DNA of 64,000 nucleotides, taken from positions 1 to 64,000 of the forward strand of contig JAFWMS010000021.1 in NCBI GenBank assembly GCA_017545535.1, written 5' to 3'. The stretch comes from Clostridia bacterium. Lineage in GTDB: Bacteria > Bacillota > Clostridia > Christensenellales > CAG-138. The notes under the pieces were generated by a model, which did not search any database, was not told the DNA's origin, and saw only the letters and a program-made list of their open reading frames with translations. The position numbers and the translations under genes were made by a program. Below, one piece after another: positions 8,083 through 15,998 of the stretch; position 1 is the first letter of the stretch; each line of letters begins with the position of its first letter.

Positions 8083-9123
8083 ATGAAAAACATCACCTTG
8101 GGAAGCACCGGGATCACCGTGCCGCAAAACGGATTTGGGGCGTTGCCCATCCAGCGCATTTCAAAGGAGAACGCTGTGAAGCTTTTGCGGCGGGCCTATG
8201 CGGGCGGCATGCGGTATTTTGACACCGCCCGAGCCTATTCGGACAGCGAGGAGAAGCTGGGCGCCGCCTTTGGCGACGGTTGGCTGAAGCGGGAGGATAT
8301 CTATATCGCTACCAAGACCGCAGCAACGACTCCCGAAGGGTTCTGGAAGGATCTGGAAACCTCCTTTCGTCTGCTAAAAACGGATTATATCGACATCTAT
8401 CAGTTTCACAACCTTTCGAAGTGCTTCCGGCCCGGGGACGGCACGGGCATGTATGAGTGCATGCTTGCAGCGAAGGAGCAGGGGTTGATTCACCATATCG
8501 GGGCTACGGCCCACAAGATAGGCGTGGCCCGGGAGATAATTGAAAGCGGGCTCTATGAAACGCTGCAATATCCCATGAGCTATCTGGCCGAGGAGAAGGA
8601 AGTGGAGCTCGTCAGGATGTGCCAACAGCGAAACATGGGCTTCGTCTGCATGAAGGGATTAGCCGGTGGCCTCATCACCAACGCACGGGCGGCCATGGCC
8701 TTTGTGAGCCAATTCGATGGTCTCATTCCCATCTGGGGCATACAGCGTGAGAAGGAGCTGGACGATTGGTTGAGCTTCATGGAGGAGACTCCTGCCCTGA
8801 ACAACGAGCTGCGTGCCTATATCGAAAAGGAGCGTAAGGAGCTCATGGGCTCCTTCTGTCGGGGCTGCGGCTACTGCATGCCCTGCACCGTGGGCATTGA
8901 GATCAATCAGTGCAATCGCATGTCGCTGATGATCCGGCGGGCTCCCAGCGCGGCCTGGCTTAACGAGCATTGGCAGGCGGAGATGGAGAAGATCGAAGAG
9001 TGCGTGGAATGCCGCCTGTGCGTCAGTAAGTGCCCCTATGAGCTCGACGTGCCAAACCTGCTTCGAAAGAATCTGGAGGATTATCGGAACGTGCTGGCGG
9101 GGAGGACCAAGGTCACCGATTGA
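8083..9123 (+). CDS. Aldo/keto reductase with C-terminal 4Fe-4S domain
   Basis: A 346-residue NAD(P)H-type reductase. The first 260 residues are the aldo/keto reductase barrel: YFDTARAYSDSEEKLG carries the catalytic Asp and Tyr, TKTAA the Lys and YQFHNL the His. The C-terminal 80 residues carry ferredoxin-like cysteines, CRGCGYCMPCTVGIEI and later CVECRLCVSKCPYELDVP, enough for two clusters. This is the common anaerobe YdhF/PA-type architecture; the substrate is unknown. A good AAGGAGA site precedes the ATG. A second protein of the same architecture is encoded at 17070. Confidence 0.9.
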   Translation: MKNITLGSTGITVPQNGFGALPIQRISKENAVKLLRRAYAGGMRYFDTARAYSDSEEKLGAAFGDGWLKREDIYIATKTAATTPEGFWKDLETSFRLLKTDYIDIYQFHNLSKCFRPGDGTGMYECMLAAKEQGLIHHIGATAHKIGVAREIIESGLYETLQYPMSYLAEEKEVELVRMCQQRNMGFVCMKGLAGGLITNARAAMAFVSQFDGLIPIWGIQREKELDDWLSFMEETPALNNELRAYIEKERKELMGSFCRGCGYCMPCTVGIEINQCNRMSLMIRRAPSAAWLNEHWQAEMEKIEECVECRLCVSKCPYELDVPNLLRKNLEDYRNVLAGRTKVTD

Positions 9124-9137
9124 CGGGAGAAAGAGAA

Positions 9138-9449
9138 ATGGAGCAGATCGAGCGTATCACACAGATGGAGGCCTGCCTGGATGCCTCTGAGCAGGCCATC
9201 CGGGAGCTGTCGGAGGCGCTGTCCGCCTTTGAGGAGGTGCAGACAAAGTACCGGCAGCTCAGCGACTACTATGGCAGCGATCAATGGATGCAGGACTATG
9301 AGGACGACGAGGCGGGCAAGCTCCCCAAGGATCTGAAGCGGGGCGTGCTGTCGGAGGACGCCGTCTACGACCTCATCACAGAGAATCGGGAGCTGCTCGT
9401 GCGGATGCTGCGCCTGGTCACGAGCGCGTTGGAAACGGACGGATTATAA
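9138..9449 (+). CDS. DUF4298 domain-containing protein
   Basis: This 103-residue, strongly acidic helical protein fits the DUF4298 family of Bacillota. The N-terminal coiled-coil (ITQMEACLDASEQAIREL) leads into the characteristic LSDYYGSDQWMQDYEDDEAG and LKRGVLSEDAVYDLI. No function is known. I start at the ATG at 9138, although a TTG at 9120 is in frame. It lies in a tight run between the reductase and a FakA-like domain gene. Confidence 0.8.
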   Translation: MEQIERITQMEACLDASEQAIRELSEALSAFEEVQTKYRQLSDYYGSDQWMQDYEDDEAGKLPKDLKRGVLSEDAVYDLITENRELLVRMLRLVTSALETDGL

Positions 9450-9468
9450 AAGAAAGCGAGAGAAAAAC

Positions 9469-9720
9469 ATGCTGGAATTCAGATACGACACCCAGTTGCT
9501 GATCGAAGGGACAAACTTGGACGAGGATAAGATCAGCGATCATATCCTGGAGACCTTCAAAGGGGATTGCCTCCTGTGCGTGGGCGACGAGACCCTGATC
9601 AAGATCCATTTTCACACCAGCGAGCCCTGGCTGCTGTTGCAGTACTGTGCCAGCCTGGGCGAGATCTTCGACATCGTGGTGGAGGATATGGATCGACAGG
9701 CCCGGGGCCTGCAGGGCTGA
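9469..9720 (+). CDS. Stand-alone FakA/YloV C-terminal-type domain
   Basis: An 83-residue protein that matches the DAK1-like C-terminal domain of FakA/YloV (fatty acid kinase ATP-binding subunit). YDTQLLIEG opens it, then CLLCVGDETLIKIHFHTSEP and GEIFDIVVEDMDRQ follow. The full protein is about 550 residues and also has a DhaL-like kinase domain, which is missing here. Free-standing copies probably bind a protein or acyl-phosphate partner, but the role is unknown. Its stop overlaps the next start (TGATG). Confidence 0.7.
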   Translation: MLEFRYDTQLLIEGTNLDEDKISDHILETFKGDCLLCVGDETLIKIHFHTSEPWLLLQYCASLGEIFDIVVEDMDRQARGLQG

Positions 9721-10217
9721 TGACGGATCTGCCCGCCGCTTTCTTTTTACAGGACGCCATACATGTGGCGCCCCGTCTGCTGGGGTACCGTCTTTTGGTG
9801 GACGGACGGGAATTGACCATCACGCAGACGGAGGCTTACTGTGGGGAATCGGACACCGCCTGCCACGCGCACCATGGCCGCACGAAGCGGACCGAGATGC
9901 TCTATCGCCGGGGCGGCCATGTGTACGTATACCTGTGCTACGGCATCCACAGCCTGCTCAACATCATCACTGGGCCGGAGGACGATCCCCAGGGGGTGCT
10001 GATCCGCTGCTGTGAAGGGGCCGAGGGACCGGGGAAGCTTACCCGGGCGTTGGGGATCGATCTCTCCTTCAACGGCCTCGATATCCTGACCACAGAGAGA
10101 ATAGACCTGTGCAAAGGTCCTTCCTGCGCCTATGACATGGCGCCACGGGTGGGCATCGGCTATGCCTCCCCGGAGGATCAGCTTCGTCCTTGGCGCTTTA
10201 TTCGGAAAGGGGAATAG
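9720..10217 (+). CDS. DNA-3-methyladenine glycosylase (Aag/MPG family)
   Basis: A 165-residue base-excision repair enzyme of the Aag/MPG fold (Pfam Pur_DNA_glyco), which removes alkylated purines and hypoxanthine from DNA. Diagnostic segments are APRLLGYRLLVDGRELTITQ with TEAYCGESDTACHAHHGRTK, where the catalytic Glu lies in ETEAY-like context. RTEMLYRRGGHVYVYLCYGI and LLNIITGPEDDPQGVLIRC follow. It is slightly shorter than typical (about 190-200) at the C-terminus, ending in RVGIGYASPEDQLRPWRF. It overlaps both neighbours, so it is translated together with them. Confidence 0.9.
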   Translation: MTDLPAAFFLQDAIHVAPRLLGYRLLVDGRELTITQTEAYCGESDTACHAHHGRTKRTEMLYRRGGHVYVYLCYGIHSLLNIITGPEDDPQGVLIRCCEGAEGPGKLTRALGIDLSFNGLDILTTERIDLCKGPSCAYDMAPRVGIGYASPEDQLRPWRFIRKGE

Positions 10218-11023
10218 GCCTGCTGTATCTTTTGCTCATCCTTCTCATAGGTGGTCTTGGCCTGCTCATCTACGGCTGGTGGGATTCCGGCCGCTTTGCC
10301 GTGCGCCGCACAACGATCCAACTGGATCGGCTGCCCAAAGCCTTTGATGGATTCACTATCCTGCAGGTGTCCGACCTCCACAACCGGGCCTACGGGAAGG
10401 ATGGCATGGATATGATCCGGGTCATGGAGGGGCTGTCCTTCGACTGCGTCGCCATCACCGGCGACCTGTTGGACCGGCATCGGCCCCAGCGGCGGGCGAA
10501 CGGGTATCGATTCGCGGAGGAGGTCGCAAGGCGCTGGCCCGCATATTTCATTCAGGGGAATCACGAGTGGCGCATCGGTTGGGAAGAGATCAAGGATGAC
10601 TTGACAAAGCGGGGGCTGTGCGTTCTCGACAACGAAACCGTCACATGGGAGCGGGATGGGGCCCGGCTCGATCTGATCGGCGTTATGGCCAAAGCCACCG
10701 CCGAGGAGATACGGCCTCTCGTTTCTCCCGACGTCTGTGCGATCCTTCTTGCGCATCACCCCGAAAAAATCGGATCCTACGCCCAAACGGGCGTAGATCT
10801 GGTCCTGTCCGGCCATGCTCATGGGGGCCATGCCCGCCTCTTTGGCCATGGGTTGTTTAGTCCCGATCAGGGCGTCCTGCCTCGCTATACCTCGGGGGTA
10901 TATGAGTGTGGGCGAACCATGCTCTACGTCTCCCGGGGCGCCGGGAATCACACCGTTCTGCTGCCTCGCTTGTTCAATCGCCCGGAGATCGACCTCATCA
11001 CGCTAAAAACGCCTTCCCGCTGA
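10190..11023 (+). CDS. Metallophosphoesterase (YkuE-like, membrane-anchored)
   Basis: An N-terminal hydrophobic helix (LLYLLLILLIGGLGLLIYGW) precedes a calcineurin-like phosphoesterase domain. All metal ligands are present: QVSDLHN (DxH), AITGDLLD, QGNHEWR, AHHPEK and SGHAHGG. YkuE-type enzymes act at the membrane, for example on UDP-diacylglucosamine-like lipids or lipoteichoic intermediates; the substrate here is not shown. There is no ATG in a good place. A TTG at 10190 overlapping the glycosylase is the furthest start, and a downstream TTG or CTG after GGAAAGGGG is also possible. Confidence 0.85.
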   Translation: MALYSERGIGLLYLLLILLIGGLGLLIYGWWDSGRFAVRRTTIQLDRLPKAFDGFTILQVSDLHNRAYGKDGMDMIRVMEGLSFDCVAITGDLLDRHRPQRRANGYRFAEEVARRWPAYFIQGNHEWRIGWEEIKDDLTKRGLCVLDNETVTWERDGARLDLIGVMAKATAEEIRPLVSPDVCAILLAHHPEKIGSYAQTGVDLVLSGHAHGGHARLFGHGLFSPDQGVLPRYTSGVYECGRTMLYVSRGAGNHTVLLPRLFNRPEIDLITLKTPSR

Positions 11024-11041
11024 ACGGAAAGGCGTATCTTT
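11009..11041 (+). terminator. Rho-independent terminator overlapping the stop codon
   Basis: ACGCCTTCCCG (11009-11019) pairs with 11025-11035 with one mismatch, followed by ATCTTTCAT. The stop codon of the phosphoesterase lies in the loop. Confidence 0.65.
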
Positions 11042-11145
11042 CATCTGTACTTATCATACCACACATGCCACTGGCTTTCAAGACTTGTATTGAAGGGATA
11101 CATATCGTACCATGTTTTTGAAAACAAACGAAAGCGAGGGCATAT

Positions 11146-11661
11146 ATGCTGTATCACGGCAGCGTCGTCGATGGCTTGACGACCATATGGGCTAAATCAA
11201 AGTCCCATACCTCAGACAATATGGTGGCATACTTTACGCTGGATCGGGTGTACGCCCTTGTGTGCTGCCGAAAGGCTTCTGAAAACTTTGTTACCATGGG
11301 ACCGGATAAAAGCGGCAGGCAGCACTATTTCGAGCGCTTCCCAGATCAGCTTAAAATCATGTACAGTGGAAAAGAGGGATTTCTGTACATGCCGATTTCT
11401 CAGGAAGGGCTTGTTAGGACCGGGAAACGTTCTTTCGAGAGCTTGACAGATGTGCCGGTAATCCTCGGCGAACGTGTGGACGACGTGTATGAGGAAATTC
11501 TCAAAGAGGAACGGGCGGGAAACGTAGTCATACATCGATACGCTGATATCGATCCGGAGGAACAAAAACAAATGGCCCTTTCAATCCGAGACGGGTGGGC
11601 GCAGGGCGAATTCGATGGATATAGCGAATTCGTGTACGAACACTTTTCTCCATTATGGTGA
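11146..11661 (+). CDS. Hypothetical protein with YHGS N-terminus (possible ART-like fold)
   Basis: A 171-residue protein that begins MLYHGSVVDGLTTIWAKSKS, then VAYFTLDRVYALVCCRK. The opening Tyr-His-Gly-Ser followed by a strand-and-loop unit resembles small clostridial proteins and DUF3990-like domains. There the YHGS motif is compared with ADP-ribosyltransferase folds. The similarity is by eye only, and no catalytic Glu motif is obvious. The rest is acidic and ends GEFDGYSEFVYEHFSPLW. It is monocistronic, between two terminators, and somewhat AT-richer than its neighbours. Confidence 0.6.
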   Translation: MLYHGSVVDGLTTIWAKSKSHTSDNMVAYFTLDRVYALVCCRKASENFVTMGPDKSGRQHYFERFPDQLKIMYSGKEGFLYMPISQEGLVRTGKRSFESLTDVPVILGERVDDVYEEILKEERAGNVVIHRYADIDPEEQKQMALSIRDGWAQGEFDGYSEFVYEHFSPLW

Positions 11662-11665
11662 CATG

Positions 11666-11696
11666 AAAAAGCCCCTGATGATCGTCAGGGGCTTTT
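11666..11696. terminator. Bidirectional rho-independent terminator
   Basis: AAAAAGCCCCTGA, a short loop, then TCAGGGGCTTTTT. It is symmetrical and lies between convergent genes (11146 and deoC), so it can end both transcripts. Confidence 0.9.
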
Positions 11697-11711
11697 TGGA
11701 GTTCTGTCAGT

Positions 11712-12356
11712 TTATCCTTCGATGATTTTTTTGGAGGAGCTGGCGCCGATGCGGTTGGCGCCGGCGGCGATCATGGCTTCAGCAGCTTCCCTGGAGCGGA
11801 TACCGCCGGATGCTTTTACGCCTAGTTCATCGCCCACCACGCCTCGCATGAGGGCCACATCTTCTGCGGTAGCGCCGCCGGTGGAGAAGCCGGTGGAGGT
11901 CTTGACAAAGTCAGCGCCTGCATTCTTGGCGCATAGACAGGCGTTCACCTTCTGCTCGTCGGTGAGCAGGCAGGTCTCGATGATGACCTTCAGCAGAGCC
12001 TTACCCCGAATGGCGTCGGCTACCGTTTTGATATCTTTCTCCACATACTCCCAGTCACCCTCCCGGGCAGCCCCTACGGAGATGACCATGTCGATCTCCT
12101 TTGCGCCGTTCTCCACGCACAGCTTTGCCTCGGCGGCTTTGATGGCGGAGGGAGTGGCCCCCAGCGGGAAGCCTACCACGCAGCAGGTCTTGATATTCGT
12201 GCCCTTGAGTTCGTTCGCCACAAAGGCCGCATAAATGGGGTTCACGCAGACGCTGGCGGTATTATACGCTTTCGCTTCTTCGCAGACACGACGGATATCC
12301 TCATGGGTGGCTTCCGGTTTGAGCAGGGTATGGTCGATGTATTTGTTCAGCTCCAT
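11712..12356 (-). CDS. deoC: Deoxyribose-phosphate aldolase
   Basis: A 214-residue DeoC that cleaves 2-deoxyribose 5-phosphate to glyceraldehyde 3-phosphate and acetaldehyde. [20 protein letters not shown] is the classic N-terminus. [36 protein letters not shown] (Schiff-base Lys in the LKVIIET strand) and [20 protein letters not shown] follow, with a second active-site Lys in [10 protein letters not shown]. The ATG overlaps the stop of the upstream nadD-yqeK-rsfS frame. Pyrimidine nucleoside phosphorylase, which feeds this pathway, is encoded separately at 47033. Confidence 0.95.
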   Translation of the reverse strand: MELNKYIDHTLLKPEATHEDIRRVCEEAKAYNTASVCVNPIYAAFVANELKGTNIKTCCVVGFPLGATPSAIKAAEAKLCVENGAKEIDMVISVGAAREGDWEYVEKDIKTVADAIRGKALLKVIIETCLLTDEQKVNACLCAKNAGADFVKTSTGFSTGGATAEDVALMRGVVGDELGVKASGGIRSREAAEAMIAAGANRIGASSSKKIIEG

Positions 12357-12724
12357 TATTTTGCATCTCCTTCTTCGGTGTAGGTGATCACGTTCTGTCC
12401 GTCGTCCCAAAGCCGCTCCAGATTATAATAGGTGCGCTCCTCGGGATGGAACAGGTGGACCAGCAGATCGCCAAAGTCCAACACGATCCAGCGCCCCTCC
12501 TGATAACCCTCCTTCCGGCGGGGGAAGAGCCCCATCTCGGCAGCCTTTTCCTCCAGCTCGTCGGAGAGAGCCTTCACCTGGGGCACGCCGCGGCCGCTGC
12601 AGACGATGAACCAATCGGCGATGATGGTCTTGTCCGTCACTTCGATGGCGCGGATATCCAGGGCTTTTTTGTCGTACAGGATCTTGCAGAGCTGCAGGAC
12701 GGTTTCCTTGGTGATGGTTTCCAT
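12356..12724 (-). CDS. rsfS: Ribosomal silencing factor RsfS (possible internal start product)
   Basis: An in-frame ATG at 12724 within the long nadD-yqeK frame is preceded by AAGGAG, 7 nt upstream. It would give a normal-length 122-residue RsfS beginning [15 protein letters not shown]. RsfS binds ribosomal protein uL14 and blocks subunit joining in starvation. A free product would match the family, so the frame may encode both a fusion and a separate protein. This entry is nested in, not additional to, the 12356-13906 gene. Confidence 0.55.
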   Translation of the reverse strand: METITKETVLQLCKILYDKKALDIRAIEVTDKTIIADWFIVCSGRGVPQVKALSDELEEKAAEMGLFPRRKEGYQEGRWIVLDFGDLLVHLFHPEERTYYNLERLWDDGQNVITYTEEGDAK

Positions 12725-13906
12725 GAATGTCTCCTTTGCATTGATCTTGCGGGCGAGGGCGTCTCGAGCGTTGAGCGTGGCGGGATGTATGCTGCCTTCG
12801 CTGCTTTGAATATAACAGATATTGTCGATAAAAACAAGTAGGAGGCTCTTTTCAAAGCCCAATTGATCCCGAGGCGTGAGGAGCCATTGACGGTGCTGCT
12901 CTACGGACGGATAGTTTCGGCCGGGCTCGATCAAATCCGCTGCCCAAATGATTTCGTCCAGCAGAGTCATTCGTTCCGCTCCGGTGGTGTGGTAACGGAT
13001 GGCTTCCAGAACTTCTTCATCCGTGATGCCGTACCGTTCTTTCGCTAAAGCCGCGCCTGCCGGGGCATGGAGAATCTGAGGAGCTTCCTTCGGATCAAGA
13101 TCGCTGCCGTCCCGCCGGGCAAAATCTGCCTGCTCCTTAAGGGACAAACATTTGGCGCAGTCATGGAGCAGGGCGGCGAGACGTGCTTTTTTTCCGTCGG
13201 CGCCTAGGTTCTCCGCCAGTTGGACCGCCGTCATCTCCACGCCGATCACATGCTGGAAGCGACTGGGCTTCAAGGTCTTCCGCATGGCGTCGGTGAGATC
13301 GGTCAGCTGTTCATTCACATATAGAGGATGCTCGTAGATGTGCCGTTCCACGGCAGAGGGCACAAGTCCGCTAATGGACCGGCCGTCTGCGAGGCGGTTA
13401 CGAATCTCGGTGGAGGAAAGCTCTCGGACTGGCGGCAGCAGGGTGACCTGGGCACCGTACAGCTCCTTGACATTTGCGGCGGCATCCGCTTCGCCGCCGT
13501 CCTGTCCGGCCCGGCAGATGCAGACGAGATGGGCTATCTCGCAGACGATTTCCGGATGATACCAGGAGGTGAGGGATCGGAGCATATCGCTGCCCATGAT
13601 GAAATAGAGTTCATCCTCCGGGTATTCAGCGTGCAGATGAGTTAGAGTCAGGGCGGTGTAGCTGGTGCCCTCCTGCTTCAGCTCCCAGTCGGAAGCTGTG
13701 AATCCCGGCTCGGATTCACAGGCAAGCTGGACCATCCTAAGCCTTTGCTCGGACGTGGCTCCCTGGGCAAGCTCCTTATGGGGCGGGATCCGGTCCACCA
13801 TAAGTAGGATCTGATCGAGGCCTAAGGCGTCCCGGGCGCTGCGGGCCATATCGAGATGTCCATTGTGGATGGGGTGAAAACTTCCCCCTAAAATACCGAT
13901 CTTCAT
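12356..13906 (-). CDS. nadD: NadD - YqeK - RsfS triple-domain protein
   Basis: One uninterrupted frame of 516 codons. Residues 1-200 are nicotinate-nucleotide adenylyltransferase ([19 protein letters not shown] with the HxGH motif, then SSTEIRNRL), making NaAD from NaMN and ATP. Residues about 205-385 are a YqeK-type HD-domain diadenosine tetraphosphate hydrolase ([32 protein letters not shown]). The last 122 residues are the ribosomal silencing factor RsfS ([36 protein letters not shown]). The adjacent order nadD-yqeK-rsfS is known in Bacillota and NadD-YqeK fusions occur; the in-frame RsfS addition is unusual. An internal ribosome site suggests RsfS is also made alone. Confidence 0.9.
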   Translation of the reverse strand: MKIGILGGSFHPIHNGHLDMARSARDALGLDQILLMVDRIPPHKELAQGATSEQRLRMVQLACESEPGFTASDWELKQEGTSYTALTLTHLHAEYPEDELYFIMGSDMLRSLTSWYHPEIVCEIAHLVCICRAGQDGGEADAAANVKELYGAQVTLLPPVRELSSTEIRNRLADGRSISGLVPSAVERHIYEHPLYVNEQLTDLTDAMRKTLKPSRFQHVIGVEMTAVQLAENLGADGKKARLAALLHDCAKCLSLKEQADFARRDGSDLDPKEAPQILHAPAGAALAKERYGITDEEVLEAIRYHTTGAERMTLLDEIIWAADLIEPGRNYPSVEQHRQWLLTPRDQLGFEKSLLLVFIDNICYIQSSEGSIHPATLNARDALARKINAKETFMETITKETVLQLCKILYDKKALDIRAIEVTDKTIIADWFIVCSGRGVPQVKALSDELEEKAAEMGLFPRRKEGYQEGRWIVLDFGDLLVHLFHPEERTYYNLERLWDDGQNVITYTEEGDAK

Positions 13907-13913
13907 GTTCCAT

Positions 13914-13943
13914 AGTATAGTATATTTGCTTGTCCCAAGGCAA
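13914..13943 (-). promoter_or_regulatory. Promoter for nadD, possibly giving a leaderless message
   Basis: On the minus strand TTGCCT (13938-13943) and TATACT (13914-13919) are separated by 18 bp. Transcription would start within a nucleotide or two of the nadD ATG at 13906, which has no clear ribosome site. Confidence 0.4.
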
Positions 13944-13957
13944 TACTGTTTTTGAAA

Positions 13958-14653
13958 ATGGATACCTCCACAAAACGAGCATACAAGCGAACCTGCTTCC
14001 AAGGGCGGGGCGTCTTCGCCCGATGGATGGATCATGCGTTCTTTTCTGTCCTGAACGGCGTCTGCCTGCTTATCCTGACGAAAAGCGTCGTGCTGTCCGT
14101 CCTTATTTCGCTGACAACGGCGCTCTTACTTGCGCTATGGGATAGAGTGCGCTGGAGTAGATTCGAACAACGGCTATGGCATCAAACGGTGAAAGCAATC
14201 CAACGGGAGACCTGGCTGAAGCAGGAGGCAGAACGCATCCGGTTGGCGGGGGGGATGGTGCTTTATCCCACACCGGGTAAGGATGAACTGGTCGGTCTAT
14301 GCCTTAGGATGGGTCCAGGGACAGGATTTCATTGTTTTGGAGAGTCGCAGTCAGACCTGTCGACCCTGAGTTCCTCTTTAGGGTGCAGTGTATCGTTTCA
14401 TCCTTGGGGCGAGGGGGAAGCGCCAGAGCAAAAACAGGTGATCGAACGGCTCAAAGAAGAGGTGCCGAAGCATGGCAAAGGTCAATGGCGGGACCTGGTT
14501 CGTCTGCCGGGGAACCGATATCTGATGACAGGCTGCCTGTTGCTGCTGTTCTCCGTCTGGTTGAGAAGGGCCCTCTATTGGCGGCTGCTGGGGTCTTTGT
14601 GCCTGTTGATCGGCGGACTTCGCGTATCCTTCCACAGGATCCTGAAAACATAA
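13958..14653 (+). CDS. Membrane protein of unknown function
   Basis: A protein of about 231 residues that I cannot assign. Two hydrophobic helices near the N-terminus (FFSVLNGVCLLILT and VLSVLISLTTALLLALW) are followed by a soluble segment of about 110 residues with KDELVGLCLRMGPGTGF. Two more hydrophobic stretches lie near the C-terminus (LMTGCLLLLFSVWL, LLGSLCLLIGGL). The layout suggests a four-helix inner-membrane protein. It diverges from nadD with only about 50 bp between them; the ATG at 13958 lacks a good ribosome site and a TTG at 13952 is in frame. Confidence 0.65.
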   Translation: MDTSTKRAYKRTCFQGRGVFARWMDHAFFSVLNGVCLLILTKSVVLSVLISLTTALLLALWDRVRWSRFEQRLWHQTVKAIQRETWLKQEAERIRLAGGMVLYPTPGKDELVGLCLRMGPGTGFHCFGESQSDLSTLSSSLGCSVSFHPWGEGEAPEQKQVIERLKEEVPKHGKGQWRDLVRLPGNRYLMTGCLLLLFSVWLRRALYWRLLGSLCLLIGGLRVSFHRILKT

Positions 14654-14682
14654 AAGAGCCTCCCAAGGAGACTCTTTCCCGC
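14652..14682. terminator. Bidirectional terminator
   Basis: AAAAGAG-CTCC pairs with GGAG-CTCTTT around a CAA loop. It lies between the convergent membrane-protein gene and pfp. Confidence 0.7.
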
Positions 14683-14691
14683 GCGATACGA

Positions 14692-15942
14692 TTATTTGGC
14701 GACGATCCGCTTCAGCTTCGCAAAGCGGGGGAGGCCGTTCTCCAGGGGGAGGTTGGGCGTACCCTGAATGAGGGGCAGTACGTAATCCACAAACTCCTGA
14801 GTGACGCCGTTGCCTGCCTCGTTGATCCATTCCCGGGGGACCTTCTTCTCGGTGTTGGCAGCCAGCGACAGATCCTGGGGGATTACCTCGCAGGCGTAGT
14901 CGCCGTACACGTCCGTGAGACGATGGAAGGCCATCATCTTATCCGTCATGCCGTTGACGGCGGCCTTGACTGCCGCGCGACCGGCGGCAAAGGACTCGTT
15001 GATGTCGGTGGCGGAAGCAAAGTGTGAGGAGCAGCGCTGCAGCAAGGATAGCTCGACACCGCGGATCTTCTTCACGCCCCACTTTTGCTTCACATAGCTC
15101 ACCAGTGTGGAGGCAACGCCGCCCAACTGCTTGTGGCCGAAGCTGTCGGTGGATGCGTCGGGAGCGCCGTATTCCGCGATGAACTTGCCGTTCTTATCGT
15201 GGATGCCCTCGGAAACGACCACCATGCAGTCCCCCCGCTCATCCATGATCCGCTTTACGTCGGTCAGGAATTGATCCATGTCGAAGTCGGTTTCCGGCAT
15301 GTACACCAGATCCGGTCCATCGCCCGTAGCGGTGGCGACGCCGGCAGCACCGGCCAACCATCCAGCATGGCGGCCCATGACCTCTACGATGACGGCAGAG
15401 TAATAGTCGTATACGTTGCAGTCACGGCGCATCTCCATGCAGCTGGTGATCACATACTTGGCGGCGGAAGCAAAGCCGGGGCAGTGGTCCGTGCCGTAAA
15501 GGTCGTTATCGATGGTCTTAGGTACGCCGATGACCCGGCAGAGATACTGTTCCTTTTGGAGGAACTTGCTGATCTTGTTGCAGGTATCCATGGAGTCGTT
15601 ACCGCCGATATAGAAGAAGTAGCGGATGTCGTGCTTTTTGAACACCTCCATGATGCGGCGGTAATCCGTGTCGTCTTCGGCATAGTCCTTCAGCTTATAG
15701 CGGCAGGAACCGAGGGAGGCGGAGGGAGTGTTGAGCAAAAGGCGCAGCTCGTGCTCATCTTCCAGATCCAAATCATATAGAATGTCATCCAATACGCCAC
15801 GGATGCCGTGAGCGGCGCCGTAGACGTGGGTGATGGTGTCATCGTCCAAAGCGGTACGGATCACACCGTACGCGCTGGCGTTGATAACAGCGGTGGGGCC
15901 GCCGGATTGTGCGACCAGGCAGGCACCAATGAGTTTGTCCAT
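14692..15942 (-). CDS. pfp: 6-phosphofructokinase, pyrophosphate-dependent type
   Basis: A 416-residue phosphofructokinase. The nucleotide-site loop reads GGNDS (residues 113-117) and the next motif PKTIDND (141-147). An Asp in the fourth position and a Lys before TIDND are the established signature of the PPi-dependent enzymes; ATP enzymes have GGDGS and PGTIDND. MGRHAGWLAG and CPGFASAAKY are also present. It would catalyse the reversible phosphorylation of fructose 6-phosphate in glycolysis using PPi, saving ATP. AAGGAGAAC precedes the ATG. It is flanked by a hydrolase gene upstream and a terminator downstream. Confidence 0.9.
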   Translation of the reverse strand: MDKLIGACLVAQSGGPTAVINASAYGVIRTALDDDTITHVYGAAHGIRGVLDDILYDLDLEDEHELRLLLNTPSASLGSCRYKLKDYAEDDTDYRRIMEVFKKHDIRYFFYIGGNDSMDTCNKISKFLQKEQYLCRVIGVPKTIDNDLYGTDHCPGFASAAKYVITSCMEMRRDCNVYDYYSAVIVEVMGRHAGWLAGAAGVATATGDGPDLVYMPETDFDMDQFLTDVKRIMDERGDCMVVVSEGIHDKNGKFIAEYGAPDASTDSFGHKQLGGVASTLVSYVKQKWGVKKIRGVELSLLQRCSSHFASATDINESFAAGRAAVKAAVNGMTDKMMAFHRLTDVYGDYACEVIPQDLSLAANTEKKVPREWINEAGNGVTQEFVDYVLPLIQGTPNLPLENGLPRFAKLKRIVAK

Positions 15943-15998
15943 GTTTGTTCTCCTTTGGTAGTATAATAAACCTTGACAATTTTACTGTATGCGGCCGC

